Shown one piece after another: positions 1 to 13,200 of a stretch of 64,000 nt of DNA. The stretch comes from Pseudoips prasinana (Eukaryota; Arthropoda; Insecta; Lepidoptera; Nolidae). Positions within the stretch are counted from its first letter, which is position 1, and every line of letters starts with the position of its first letter. Location of the stretch: NCBI GenBank assembly GCA_951640165.1, contig OX621263.1, positions 9,492,001 to 9,556,000 of the forward strand, in the 5' to 3' direction. The notes below the pieces were generated by a model. That model did no database searches, was not told the DNA's origin, and saw only the letters and a list, made by a program, of their open reading frames with translations. Made by a program: the position numbers and the translations under genes.

Positions 1-2372
1 AGTATGACGTCATTTGGCACTTACGTCTTTTTAGAATACATCAAAGTTCAAAGTAGAAATTATGAATGAAAAGTACATTATTTCGAAAAATGGAAAAATA
101 TGGGTGCCCTTGTTTTGGATTTACTTTTAAATAACGCAATAATACATACCAGTTAAAAATATGAAATGTTGTCAATTGCTAAATGTAACAATAATAGCTT
201 AGTAACTTGCTATTTATTATTTATTTGAGGATATTAAAATATATATATGACAGACTAATTCATAATATTTTGTTGCTTTAATGACTGTTTCTAAACTGTG
301 TTTATGTTTATACACTGAGAGCTTGACAAGTACAGACAAGTGTATGTAAATACCCAAGTGCTGAATAAATTTCATTATTTCATTATGGGAACCACTAGAT
401 AGGGTATAGGCCTCCAAATTCTTCCATTTTGTTCTGTCCTGTGCTATTTTTGTCCATTTTTTCTCCGCCGCCACCGATACCATGTCGTCCGCCTATCTTC
501 TTTGTGGTCTGCCCACGCTTCTTTTTCCTAGTGGGCAGGTCCATTGCGTGCTTTTGAGGGTCCATCGCTGGTCTGTGCACCTCGCTACATGGCCGGCCGC
601 ATAACCATGGGTTATGAAAATGTTCATTTAAAAACACGGTTTAACTTTGACCCGCGGTGAAGTAGTGTCAAAATTTAAACCACGTCGGCCCCTTGGTTAG
701 ACCTAGTTTAAATAAATGAAGATGGCGGATTTTATTTGCATCAGCTAACATTTTGTTTGAAGTTTGGTAATTAAGATTTTATGGCAGTTTTTGGCTGTTT
801 TAAGTTTTATAATAAATACTGATTGATTGAGTTGTTCTGAGTCAACACACATGATTATAATTAATCTTAAGTATATTTTATAATAAAAAGGATTCCTACT
901 GAGTTTTCTGGCAGTGTTTCTCAGTAGCTGCCACGTCATGCACTGCACGGTAGGGTAAAAAAAATGACGATTCCACATAAATGTTAACTTTTTACGGAAT
1001 AAATGATTTTTGTCTTTTTTAACTGAATCCCAGTTGGATTCATTATCATATACTTGAAAAATCCATCGAAGAAAATCAAAACTCCTTTTAAATGCACTTT
1101 TTGGAACAGATCTATTGTTCCATCCCTATTATAGAGAAAAAACGTAAAGGGGGAGGGTATTCATGTAACTAACCTAACCGGGTGAGAGTCTTGCTGAGGC
1201 TGCAGTGCACGGTGGGGGAACTGGTGTGATTGTTCACGAGTTCCAGAGTCTCTGTTACATGCACTGTGAGGCTGGCTATCGTAATGGTTTTAGTAGGTCG
1301 CCTCCCCAAGCGATGGGAATGCATATTAGATTTATGATATGGTGTAGTACACATCTAATGTACCCACAAGATTTATTTATTATTCAAACATACATATTTA
1401 CAACACCTTTACAGAAAATTCCGAAGCGATATTGTAATTAGAACACTATATGGCACTGTTTACAATGCAACTTTGTGCATAATAAAGATTGTTGTACATA
1501 TTGAAATAATCGGGTTATGAATACATTAAATGAGTGTACATTTATAATGTGTGGAGGTAGTTTGCGGTACATGTATGCCCCTTGATAAGTCAGCACATTT
1601 CCTCAACGTAAAAAAAAGGCATTGCATCAAGAACATTTTGGAAAATGCATCCATGCATCTCAGTCATGCCGGCTTCCTTGCGATGTTTTCCATCACCGTT
1701 TTTAGTATGAGTTTGGATTCGAACTCGAGACAACTGACACCACTGTCTGACAGTCCAATCACTAAGCTAGCTACCTTCAAATTTTTACCTTAAGAAAGTC
1801 TCCAGCTGTCATAGAAAAGTTATGGTTCGGTCTGTTCCCCGAAGGACTGACGTCAGGAAAGCGTGCAGCAAGGAGTTGATGTTCACAAGTTATATTGTTG
1901 ACGTACTGATGCACCCAAGGGTGTACTGTGTATTTATTGACCTGGAAATCAAAAAATCATAGTCAAATGTAGGTAATCTTAAAATTCTTTGTCAGCAAAG
2001 TGGGTCGTCTCCTTCCCTCTCATATAGTAAAGGAGGCGATGGCTGAGTTACTACAAGTTTTTGAACGACGCCATTTTTTTTATACGGGACTAGTCCATCC
2101 CTCTTACCCACCACTGCAACTCCTGTAAGCCAGGATCAACAGTGACACACAATGAAATGACACTGAGCGGTGAAGCTCAGGCATGTCCCGGGGAATCGCT
2201 TTAACTGTCTTGGATCCCGCAACGAATTTAATCAGAAAGACAAAAAAGGAGGAGTTAGAAAATGAATAGTTCCACTTCCCTCCAGAGCAAAGCGGGAGAC
2301 AGAATGATGTAAAGAGGCTAGAAGCCAGCTGCAAAAGCACCGAGGATCAATTTAAGGGTCCTAAGTGAGCTG
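1..2372. other. CARNMT1 intron 4: mostly unassigned AT-rich sequence with repeat fragments
   Basis: No gene is seen apart from the RTE remnant at 217-637. A block at about 1165-1310 resembles, in reverse, the repeat at about 41440-41560. A block at about 2104-2210 recurs at 29180-29300 (it contains CACTGCAACTCCTGTAAGCC). The rest shows nothing I can identify. Confidence 0.5.
217..637 (-). pseudogene. RTE-type LINE, C-terminal remnant
   Basis: On the minus strand two adjoining frames give GHVARCTDQRWTLKS..., GKRSVGRPQRR, then ADDMVSVAAEKKWTKIAQDR and TKWKNLEAY. GRPxxRWxDD followed by W...AQDR..W..LE is the conserved C-terminus of RTE-clade LINE polyproteins. It is broken by a stop at the expected Trp and by a frameshift. 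Only the 3' end remains. Confidence 0.65.
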
Positions 2373-3300
2373 TTATATTTGATTCAAATAATAGGTATGG
2401 CAAAAGCGCCTAAACTCACGGAAGTTGTTCCTTGTTGCCACAAGATCCGTATAATAAACTACTCCAGATATTGGTTGCAAGCTGTTTAACATAATATAAC
2501 GCTGATTTTGCCAGAGATCACACTCCCACAGGATGTGGTGAGCAGTTTGTTCATATTCGTTACTGGAAGTTGAGCACAGACAGATTGGTGAAGATACTAA
2601 TTTGAAACTATACAATTTACTTTTAAAATTTTCGTGTCCGGTAAGAAATTGTGCAACACAATGGTCTATGATTAGCCAAGTTTTATTTAACCGTTCGCGT
2701 ACGTCCGGAAAGAACTGGTGCAGATGGCGACCCTTGGTTGAGGTATTCCATCTACATTGCCATTCATTTAGTAGTTCGTTATTTAAGTCAGCTATTGGCA
2801 TAAATAGCCTGGTTATTTTCGTACGGTCGCGTAATGATAAGAAATCATTTTCTACATTTTCGCGCGTAGAATAATACATCGCTGCTCGTCTTTGAACTTC
2901 AAGATCAACCGGAAGTACACCCGCTAGGACAGGTAGGGCCTCTGTGCTTACTGTTCTATAGGCTTTACACAGAAATATCAACGCCAACCTCTGGCTTTGT
3001 AGTAATTTACGGCGAGCAGCTCCGATGGTAGCCCTGTCAGCCCACACAGGCGAGCCGTAGCATATACACCCAAGATAGGTTGCCCCGTAAATGATTTTAA
3101 GAGTATTAAAAGAGAGGCCCCAGGTTGCCGTCGCTATCCTCGTAAGTGCAAAAAAGTTTCGCTTAGCCTTTTCCCCAACTGATTTAATATGTTCTATAAA
3201 CGAGAAATTCTTTTCTAAAACTAAACCCAAATAACACGTTGATATCTTGCGTTTTACAGTAAAATTATTAAGTTTTACCCTCGGGGGAGATTTGAACGAC
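2373..3300 (-). pseudogene. R1-clade LINE, 3' remnant (end of RT ORF)
   Basis: An open stretch of 285 codons reads GLVLEKNFSFIEHIKSVGEK..., LLQSQRLALIFLCKAYRTVS, TEALPVLAGVLPVDLEVQRR and, near the end, AHHILWECDLW. AYRTVSTEALPVLAGVLPVDL is the signature after the RT domain in R1-clade elements (R1, TRAS, SART). The RT catalytic domain itself is missing, so this is a 5'-truncated copy. Confidence 0.75.
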
Positions 3301-4139
3301 GCCAGTTAACATTTTGGCTAAGTTAGGTATCATCATCATATCAGTCGAAAGGCCCCCAAAGATCTGCACAATTGCCGGTCTTGTGCCATCCGCCACCAGC
3401 GGTCTCCAGCGAACCCCACAAGATCATAGGTCCTAACCATGCTGCGAAGTTAAGTATAAAAAGTACATATGCCTACGATACTTTTACTGCATCACCGGAC
3501 AATAGTGGCGGGCGGGGGCTCAATGAGTTACAAGTCATTTATTTCTTGAAAAATTACAATGTGTTGATCAATAATATGTACATAAGGGTCCAGAATACAT
3601 TATTAAAATTTGTCGTTTGTCATTTATGTGCTCATTAATAGAGTACATAAATGACAAACGACAGCCTTCCTTCAATAAATATGTCGTCAATTTGCTTTTA
3701 AATAGGTTAACTCTGTGTATCATTTTAAATTCTATTGGCAGTTTGTTATATAATAAGAAGTAGGTCGTTTTGCAAAAGGAGTACAGTCTCTCTCTCTCTC
3801 TTTCTCAGGCGTCGTTCATCATCAATCATTAAGTATTAAGTTTCTGCGAAATTTGCGGCTGACGGGTTATCACTTTCTCTTCAGAGGTGACTGCAGTCAT
3901 GAAACATTTTAAATCTCTTTATCTAAACAATATAGAAAAATTTGTAGCAGAGAGGTGTCTCTTTCCCTTAAAAATGGTGAAGGAGGCGATGGCCGACCAA
4001 TGTACATGTTTTTGGACAGTCAAGAGATATTTGTATTTTGATATACTTAGAACTACGTGAAACATATTTTAGAATTACAGGACATGCTTGAATGAACCTA
4101 TTTTTTGTAGAATCCGTTGATATTGAGAAAACACGATAC
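3301..4139. repeat. Repeat-rich stretch before exon 4
   Basis: About 3325-3420 is a divergent copy of the RTE 3' sequence seen at 22700-22800 (minus orientation). A (TC)n run lies near 3786-3806. A 23-bp-arm palindrome lies at 3611-3663. The remaining sequence is not identified. Confidence 0.5.
3611..3663. repeat. Short-loop palindrome, 23-bp arms
   Basis: The arms 3611-3633 and 3641-3663 are reverse complements with one mismatch, separated by 7 nt. The arm begins TGTCGTTTGTCATTTATG. It has no TIR-element context. Confidence 0.85.
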
Positions 4140-4290
4140 CTCATTGCACCTATTGAGTATAAAGTTGCTCGCAAACAGCATGAACAGAGAGAACTCGTTG
4201 CCTTGACACGAGTAGCCGCGCGCCGCTATCTCCCACGCCAGGCGACCCAGCCCCGCGCCCGGAACTAGCACTTTGACCTGCGTTCGATCT
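4140..4290 (-). CDS. CARNMT1: CARNMT1 exon 4 (SAM-binding motif I)
   Basis: Acceptor TTTTAG, donor GAG|GTATCG. It encodes [20 protein letters not shown], then [20 protein letters not shown] and [19 protein letters not shown] is the glycine-rich SAM-binding loop, and QGNE is the following acidic turn. The exon is GC-rich compared with its intron, and a MITE begins 66 bp before its acceptor. It ends in phase 0; the next exon is outside the window. Confidence 0.93.
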
Positions 4291-7200
4291 CTAAAACAAA
4301 TAAAACCAATTAATAAACAAAGAACTTACTGGCCGCTTCTACCCCTAAGGCTCGTAGCACACATATCAAAACGGAAAGGGATCGTCACCGTATCAACTCG
4401 AGCCGTTCAGTATTATTTGTATGATACTCCTTACTGCAACGCACACTAATCGGAATCGTAACATAATCTCATCGCCTCGGGAAAGCTCACGAACCGCGGT
4501 GCAGTGCGCGGTCGACTTTCTGTCGGCGCACCGTACCCTCGCTTACGTATCTTCGTCTACTCTCCGCCCGCGCGGTCTGCGTTGCCGCACGTGCTGTACG
4601 ATTCACGAGAGAGGCGACCGTGAAGTTAGCCTTTGCGAACGTTCGCGCATGTACACTCGTAAAAGATTATTCATTTTATTTAAAACCAAAATACGAATAA
4701 AAAAATGATTGAATTAACAACGTCTAGCCGTCAACCAGCGGTCGGCGCGCCGTAAGCGCGGCGTCACCTAGCTGTAGCCGAGTCGAAGGGGCGGAGCTTC
4801 TGATCCGCTTACGTTACGTGGTTACGTAAAGTGGACGACTGTTTGAAGCCGAGGAGAAAGGCGAGGCGGTGACAATTCCTTTCCGTTTTGATATATGTGC
4901 TTTCGTATATGTATTCGATCACCAGCATAATTGCGCGCATAGCTAGATGCTCTCACCGGTCCGTAAGTGATAGGGGAGGTTAAGCAACTAGACTCGCGGT
5001 CAATCCTTAGTTTAGTGACCACTAAAGTTGTTTAATTTCTGAGCGTCTCCTTGTTTCGGAGGACACGTTAAGCTGTCGGTCCCGTTTGTAATCATTAGAC
5101 AACAGTCGTTGAGCCATGTCAGAGGTCTACTAGGCGGCTTGAACAACTCTGACACTAGGGTCGCTACTTCCCATATGATAAGTAACTAAGTAAGCATAAT
5201 GGGTTGTTTGGAATAATTGGTTGATTTGATGCCCTCATTTGAACCTCAAACTCTTGAGCCTTTACGGTTCTGTACGATACGGTTTCAGTGAAACTTCATC
5301 CCACGTACGGTGATGCTGTGGAACCAGGTCCCTGCCACGGTTTGCCCAGGAGACTACAGCATGGGGTCCTTCAAATGAGGAGTGATAGGTCGTCAAAGCG
5401 CGAGTGATGCCCATTGCAACATTAAAACCGACGAACAAATGGCGGCTAGAGTAATGGGTGAAGTTCAAAGGCGCTAGGCGCTAATATTGCAATCTCCCTC
5501 CCCGCGCCCTCGCAGGGGTATATTTACGTAATCTTTGCGATGCGCGTTAAGTTATTTTGATCAATACTTATTATTGAACGAAAATAAAACCCAACAAATT
5601 ATCAAGTCACCGTAGCCTAGTTGTTAGTGCTCCTGCCTACGAAGCTGATAGTCCTGGGTTCGAATCCCGGTAAGTGCAAATATTTGTGTGATGAGCACGA
5701 ATATTTGTTTCTGAGTCATGGATGTTTTCTATGTATTTAAGTATGTATCTACTATATAAGTATGTATTAGTACCCATAGTACAAGCTTTGCTTAGTTTGG
5801 GGCTAGGATGATCTGTGTGACATTGCCCTAGATATTATTATTATATTATACGTTGTAAAAAATAAAAATTAATTTATTGTATTAGTTCTCTATTCCTGCG
5901 ATGTTGTCGGTGTTTTAAATGTATAAAAGCCTGGTAACCTTGTGTTCAGTGACACTGTCTGCTAAGTCAGAGGTTATGGGTTTTATACCCACCCAGGACA
6001 AATATTTAAATAAATAAATATCTAGGTACAATTATCACACTGCCATTTGATCCCAAACTAGGCAGTACTATGGCAACTGGACAACGGATAAACATATTTA
6101 TATAATTTTAAATGCATAATGTTATAGATAAGCTGTGCTCCGCGGTTTTACCCGCGTTAACTTTTATAAATTATCACAGCTCCTCCCCCGTAGGTGATAG
6201 CGTGAGAATATGTCGCCTATATGTTGACCCGACCTCTTAGTAATATTCATGCAAAATTTGAAGTAAATCCATGCAGTACTTTTTGAGTTTAGCCCGGACA
6301 TACATACAGACAAACAGACAAAAATTCTAAAAACTATTCTATAAACTATTAACTTTGGCTTCAATATCGATAGTAGATCACGCCCCAAGTATCCTTTTTT
6401 TAAAATATTCAACGTATTGACTTTCCTACGATTTTATTCTATATATAGATAAATTACACCTAGACACAACAAATAATAGTGTCCGTCCGTGGGGATCGAA
6501 CCCACAACCTCAATAACTCAGCAGTCAGGGTCACTAACCACTAGACCAACGTGCAAGTTTTTGAGATGAGCACAATTATTTGTTATGTGTCTGGATATAA
6601 ATACGATGTATGTATTTAGAAATATAATAATATCTCGGGACAATGTCACACAGATCATCCTAGCCCCAAACTAAGCAAAACTTGTACTATGGGTACCAGG
6701 CGACGATATGCATACTTATATAGATAGATAAATACTTGTATACATAGAAATATAATAATATCTCGGGACAATGTCACACAGATCATCCTAGCCCCAAACT
6801 AAGCAAAGCTTGTACTATGGGTACCAGGCGACGATATGCATACTTATATAGATAGATAAATACTTATATACATAGAAATATAATAATATCTCGGGACAAT
6901 GTCACACAGATCATCCTAGCCCCAAACTAAGCAAAGCTTGTACTATGGGTACCAGGCGACGATATACATACTTATATAGATAGATAAATACTTATACAAC
7001 GTGTAACAGAAAGAGTGAACGTAACTTAAGGGGCATATACGGTCTCCTTAAGCCTACCTATACACAAAATCTCATACCGAAATACCATTATTTTAATCAT
7101 GATCGTAAAATAATATACCATTCAATATATCGACAAGTATTTTTATCGATATAACGAACATCCGTACTATCACAGCACAGCTGATTCTGATTTACGCTAG

Positions 7201-10200
7201 AAATTGTTTGACATACCTCTGTGTTTCTATGCACGCCTGGTAGTTTGATTCCGATTGCACTCACTACACATATTTTGTTTTATTTTCGAGTTATGTTTTT
7301 ATTTATAGCACTGCTGAATAGCTATTGGATACTTTACATCGTATAAGTACGTGATACACAAACACATTACGAGAATCTTTTTATAGTTTAACTTCTAGTT
7401 GAAGTTGTTTTCAGTACTGATGGAAGAATTTCATTATTTCACGTTCACTAAAATCTGCATGACACCGAAAGCTTAACTCTAAGACTTGCCAACTAACACG
7501 AGTCTCTCTCATGTACAACATATTCATAGAATCGTAAAGCTTTCATGTTTCTTAGTTATAAAGAGGCGTGGCCTCCATCGCGACACTGTACCCTTCACGA
7601 CATAGGTTCCTCGTAATTAAACAGCCTTAAATTCTGTGACCTATGAATCCTCATCATCACAAAGTGCACGTCTGAGGCTATTCTTTCATAAATGAATGCA
7701 CGAAATTTTCAAAATTATTACGATCACTAAACGACATAGTTAAGGATTACGCGGAACGGAACACTTTACTCATTACTAAACGACGTTTTAGAAGATTTAG
7801 TAACTAAACACGACCTAAATAGACAGCAGTTTACGAACAACTGATGATTTTAATATTTTTAAATAAATGCACAATATTTGATGAATTTGGCGGCTTGCTT
7901 CGAACGCGGCCCCTTTGGCGGCGTCTTTGAGTCCACTCAAAAGAGCCGCCTAGGTATCGACGACGCGCGCGGGTCGCTTCATGAATATTAAAAGATATTT
8001 AACCGTTTATTATTTACCTACATCAACTCTTTGATTTTGCCGCCATATTAGTGTAACTTTAGATATAATCAGGACGGAATTTGAAATGTCCCCTACTGTT
8101 CATATGAGCCTAGTACATTATTCATATTTTTTTATTTGTATGTATTGTATGAATGATTAATAATTATGTCGTTACAGAACCTTTAAATTTTAGAGTGTAT
8201 CACTCTAAATTTTAAAGGTGGAATTGAAAGTGCCCCTGCACTTTCTATTCCATCACTCTCATGATCCGATGGGACGACTAGCGATACGACCGGAAAGAGG
8301 TCAGGCACAGGAACGACGGCTTTACGTGCTCTCCGAGGCATGGGGGTGTAATATCGTCAACTCCCAGACTTCGGACTGATACTGAGAAATTTCTTTTTAC
8401 GGAAAAATCCCATAATCACTTTTTGGCCCGACCCGGGAATTGAACCCAGGACTTCATTATTCCCATAATCACTTTTTGGCCCGACCCGGGATTTGAACCC
8501 AGGACTTTATTATCTGCAGTTGAACACGCTACCGCTAGACCAATGAGTTATACACGAACACATTCAAATATTAAAAAATATTTAACCATTTATTATTTAC
8601 CTACATCAATCCTTTGTATTCGCCGCCGTATTAGAGTTCCTTGCGACAAAATCAGGACGGAATTCGAAATGTCCCTTAATGTTCATATGAGCCTAGTACA
8701 TTATTCATATTTTTTCGTAATTTATCAGTAGTCGTACCGCGTGTGTTTATCTGGTTGTTTTGTATAGTTTGTATTAAAAATTAAGTACTTATTCGTTTCC
8801 GGCCAGATTAAATTCACATACTGAAAGAAAAATTTAATATTCTTACTATTTAACACACAAAAAAATATCTGCAGTTACATAAGTCAATTAAATTATTTAT
8901 TTCTCCTAGATCCAACATCTTGCGGAATATCAATTTAAATTAAATTAAGTGATTTTTCCTAGATATCAAATTTGTATGAATGATTAAAATTTAGAGCAAA
9001 AATTCAGTTAAACATTTGATTGAATCTTAAAATAAACACGTGTAAGAAATTATGTGACTGTACAGAACCACACTTTTTATTTACAGTCTAAGTAGTAGGT
9101 ACCCAAAGAGTTGGCGGTAAGGTTCATTACCCTTGCGGCTGAGTTTTTAGTGTTGTTCATAATGTCGGTAATCTTACTTGTTGATTTAGGTTGTCGGTAG
9201 AATAATAAATTACTAGTTGAATAAAAAATGATTATTTCTGTTTGAAGTTTCGTCCATAGGTAGCCGTCCTGATACCCTACAGCCCCCTTAAGTTACGTTC
9301 ACACTTTCTGTTACACGTTGTATACATATAAATATAATAATATCTGGGGACAATGTCACACAGATCATCCTAGCCCCGAACTAAGCAAAACTTGTACTAT
9401 GGGTACCAGGCGACGATATACATACTTATATAGATAGATAAATACTTATATACATATAAATATAATAATATCTGGGGACAATGTCACACAGATCATCCTA
9501 GCCCCAAACTAAGCAAAACTTGTACTATGGGTACCAGGCGACGATATGCATACTTATATAGATAGATAAATACTTATATACATAGAAATATAATAATATC
9601 TCGGGACAATGTCACACAGATCATCCTAGCCCCAAACTAAGCAAAGCTTGTACTATGGGTACCAGGCGACGATATACATACTTATATAGATAGATAAATA
9701 CTTATATACATATAAGTATAATAATATCTGGGGACGGTGTCACACAGATCATCCTAGCCCCAAACTAAGCAAAGCTTGTACTATGGGTACCAGGCGACGA
9801 CATACATACTTATATAGATAGATAAATACTTATATACATAGAAAACATCCATGACTCAGAAACAAATATTCGTGCTCATCACACAAATATTTGCACTTAC
9901 CGGGATTCAAACCCAGGACCACCAGCTTCGTAGGCAGGAGCACTACCAACTAGGCTACGGTGACAAGTTAATTATGCCTAACTTGCGATCAGATGGCAGT
10001 GTCTCAGATTTATTATACTTTTCTGGTTTTTTAGCTAACACTATAAAGTATTTTATACTAGCTGTGCCCCGCGGTTTTACCCGCGTTAAACTTTATACAA
10101 CGTGTAACAGAAAGTGTGAACGTAACTTAAGGGGGTTATAGGGTATCAGGACGGCTACCTATGGACGAAACTTCAAACAGAAATCATTATTTTTTATTGA

Positions 10201-13200
10201 ACTAGTAATTCATTTTTCTATCGAAAACCTAAATCAACAAGTAAGATTACCGACATTATGAACAACACTAAAAACTCAGCCGCAAGGGTAATGAACCTTA
10301 CCGTGAACTCTTTGGGTACCTACTACTTAGACTGTAAATAAAAAGTGTGGTTCTGTACAGTCACATAATTTATTACACGTGTTTATTTTAAGATTCAATC
10401 AAATGTTTAACTGAATTTTTGCTCTAATTTTTAAAGGTTCCCTGTAACGACATTTTAATCATTCATACAAATTTGATAACTAGGAAAAATCACTTAATTT
10501 AATTTAAATTGATATTCCGCAAGATGTTGGATCTAGGAGAAATAAATAATTTAATTGACTTATGTAACTGCAGAAATTTTTTTGTGTGTTAAATAAATAG
10601 TAAGAATATTAAATTTTTCTTTCAGTATGTAAATTTAATCTGACCAGAAACGAATAGGTACTTAATTTTTAATACAAACTAACCAGATAAACACACGCGG
10701 TACGACTCAGTACCGCGTGTTTATCAGTATAAATTACGAAAAAATATGAATAATGTACTAGGCTCATATGAACATTAGGGGAAACTTCGAATTCCGTCCT
10801 GATTTTGTCGCAAGGAACTCTAATAGGGCGGCGAATACAAAGGATTGATATAGGTAAATAATAAATGGTTAAATATTTTTTAATATTCATCAAAGCGGGC
10901 CCCGCACGTGGCGGCATCTTTGAGAGACTCAAAGATGCCGCCACCGCGCGCCGCGCCATTTGAATGTATTCGTGTATAACTCATTGGTCTAGCGGTAGCG
11001 TGTTCAACTGCAGATAATAAAGGCCTGGGTTCAAATCCCGGGTCGGGCCAAAAAGTGATTATGGGAATAATGAAGTCCTGGGTTCAATTCCCGGGTGGGG
11101 CCAAAAAGTGATTATGGGATTTTTCCGTAAAAAGAAATTTCTCAGTATCAGCCCGAAGTCTGGGAGTTGACGATTTTACACCCCCATGCCTCGGAGAGCA
11201 CGTAAAGCCGTCGTTCCTGTGCCTGACCTCTTTCCGGTCGTATCGCTAGTCGTCCCATCGGATCATGAGAGTGATGGAATAGAAAGTGCAGGGGCACTTT
11301 CAATTCTACCTTTAAAATTTAGAGTGATACACTCTAAATTTTAAAGGTTCCCTGTATTAATCATTCATACAATACATACAAATAAAAAAATATGAATAAT
11401 GTACTAGGCTCATATGAACAGTAGGGGACATTTCAAATTCCGTCCTGATTATATCCAAAGTTACACTAATATGGCGGCAAAATCAAAGAGTTGATGTAGG
11501 TAAATAATAAACGGTTAAATATCTTTTAATATTCATGGAAGCGAGCCGCGCGCGTCGTAGATACCTAGGCGGCTTTTTTGAGTGGACTCAAAGACGCCGC
11601 CAAAGGGGCCGCGTTCGATGAAAGCCGCCAAATTCATCAAATATTGTGCAATTTAATTTATTTTAAAAAAATATTAAAATCATCAGTTGTTCGTTAACTG
11701 TTGTCTATTTAGGTCGTGTTTAGTTACTAAATCGTCTTAAATGTCGTTTAGTAATGAGTAAAGTGTTCCGCGAAATCCTTAACTATGTCGTTTAGTGATC
11801 GTAATAATTTTGAACATTTCGTGCATTCATCTATGAAAGAATAGCCTCAGACGTGCACTTTGTGATGATGAGGATTCATAGGTCACAGAATTTAAGGCTG
11901 TTTAATTACGAGGAACCTCTATCGTGAAGGGTACAGTGTCGCGATGGAGGCCACGCCTCTTTATAACTAAGAAACATGAAACGATTTACGATTCTATGTA
12001 TATGTTGTACATGAGAGAGACTCGTGTTAGTTGGCAAGTCTTAGAGTCAAGCTTTCGGTGTCGTTGCAGATTTTAGTGAACATGAAATAATGAAATGATT
12101 CCATCAGTACTGAAAACAACTTCAACTAGAAGTTAAACTATAAAAAGATTCTCGTAATGTGTTTGTGTATCACGTACTTATACGATGTAAAGTATCCAAT
12201 AGCTATTCAGCAGTGCTATAAATAATAACATAACTCGAAAATAAAACAAAATATGTGTAGTGAGTGCAATTGGAATCAAACTACCAGGCGTGCATAGAAA
12301 CACAGAGGTATGTCAAACAATTTCTAGCGTACAAATCAGAATCAGCTGTGCTGTGTTAGTACGGATGTTCGTTATATCGATAAAAATACTTGTCGATATA
12401 TTGAATGGTATATTATTTTACGATCAAGATTAAAATGATGGTATTTCGGTATGAGATTTTGTGTATAGGTAGGCTTAAGAAGACCGTATATGCCCCTTAA
12501 GTTACGTTCACTCTTTCTGTTACACGTTGTATATTATCACAGTTCCTCCCCCGTAGGTGATAGCGCGATAATATGTAGCTTACATGTTGGCCCGATCTCT
12601 TAGTAATATTCATACAATGAAGTACATCCATGCAGTACTTTTTTAGTTTAGCCCGGACATACATACTGACAAACAGACACACAGACAAAAATTCTAAAAA
12701 CTATATTTTTGGGTCTAAGCCGAAAATATAGTTTTATGAATTATTTTCTATCGATTTAGATCACGCCCCAAGTTTCCTTTTAAAAAAATATTCAATGTAC
12801 AGTTTTGACTTTCTTACGATTTTATTATTATTATTAACAATGCATACGCTTGTCCCACTTTAACACTAACAATATAAAATAACTAGGTAATACAATCAAA
12901 ATTTGTTATGTTTTGTTAATTCAAGTGATTTTACTATTAATTAATGTCTGATAAATCTGATTATGATTTATTGAGAACACTGTGTACGCTCTTATTCAGT
13001 TTTGGTTTGGTTTTATTTTCAACTTATTTTTGTTATTTATTATTGATGTTTTGTGTTCAAAACCATTGATGATATTAGTTTGATTTCATCTTGTAGCCAT
13101 ATAGACATGACTGATGTGCTGTGTTACGTGAACTATCTGTAAATGATTGCTATCATATACTTAATTTAAAATTATTGACTCTGTCTCAAAATGAATAATG

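Noticed and set aside
4421..4708. 95-codon ORF inside the MITE at 4356-4901
   Set aside because: No transposase or other similarity; GC-rich interior gives chance frames.
5606..5680. tRNA gene from box A/box B match (and similar at 6478-6556, 10980-11050)
   Set aside because: They continue into SINE bodies with A/T-rich tails and recur many times; no clean acceptor stem.
6626..9845. CRISPR-like array from regular 127-bp repeats
   Set aside because: Units are contiguous SINE tails with no spacers, in a eukaryotic genome.
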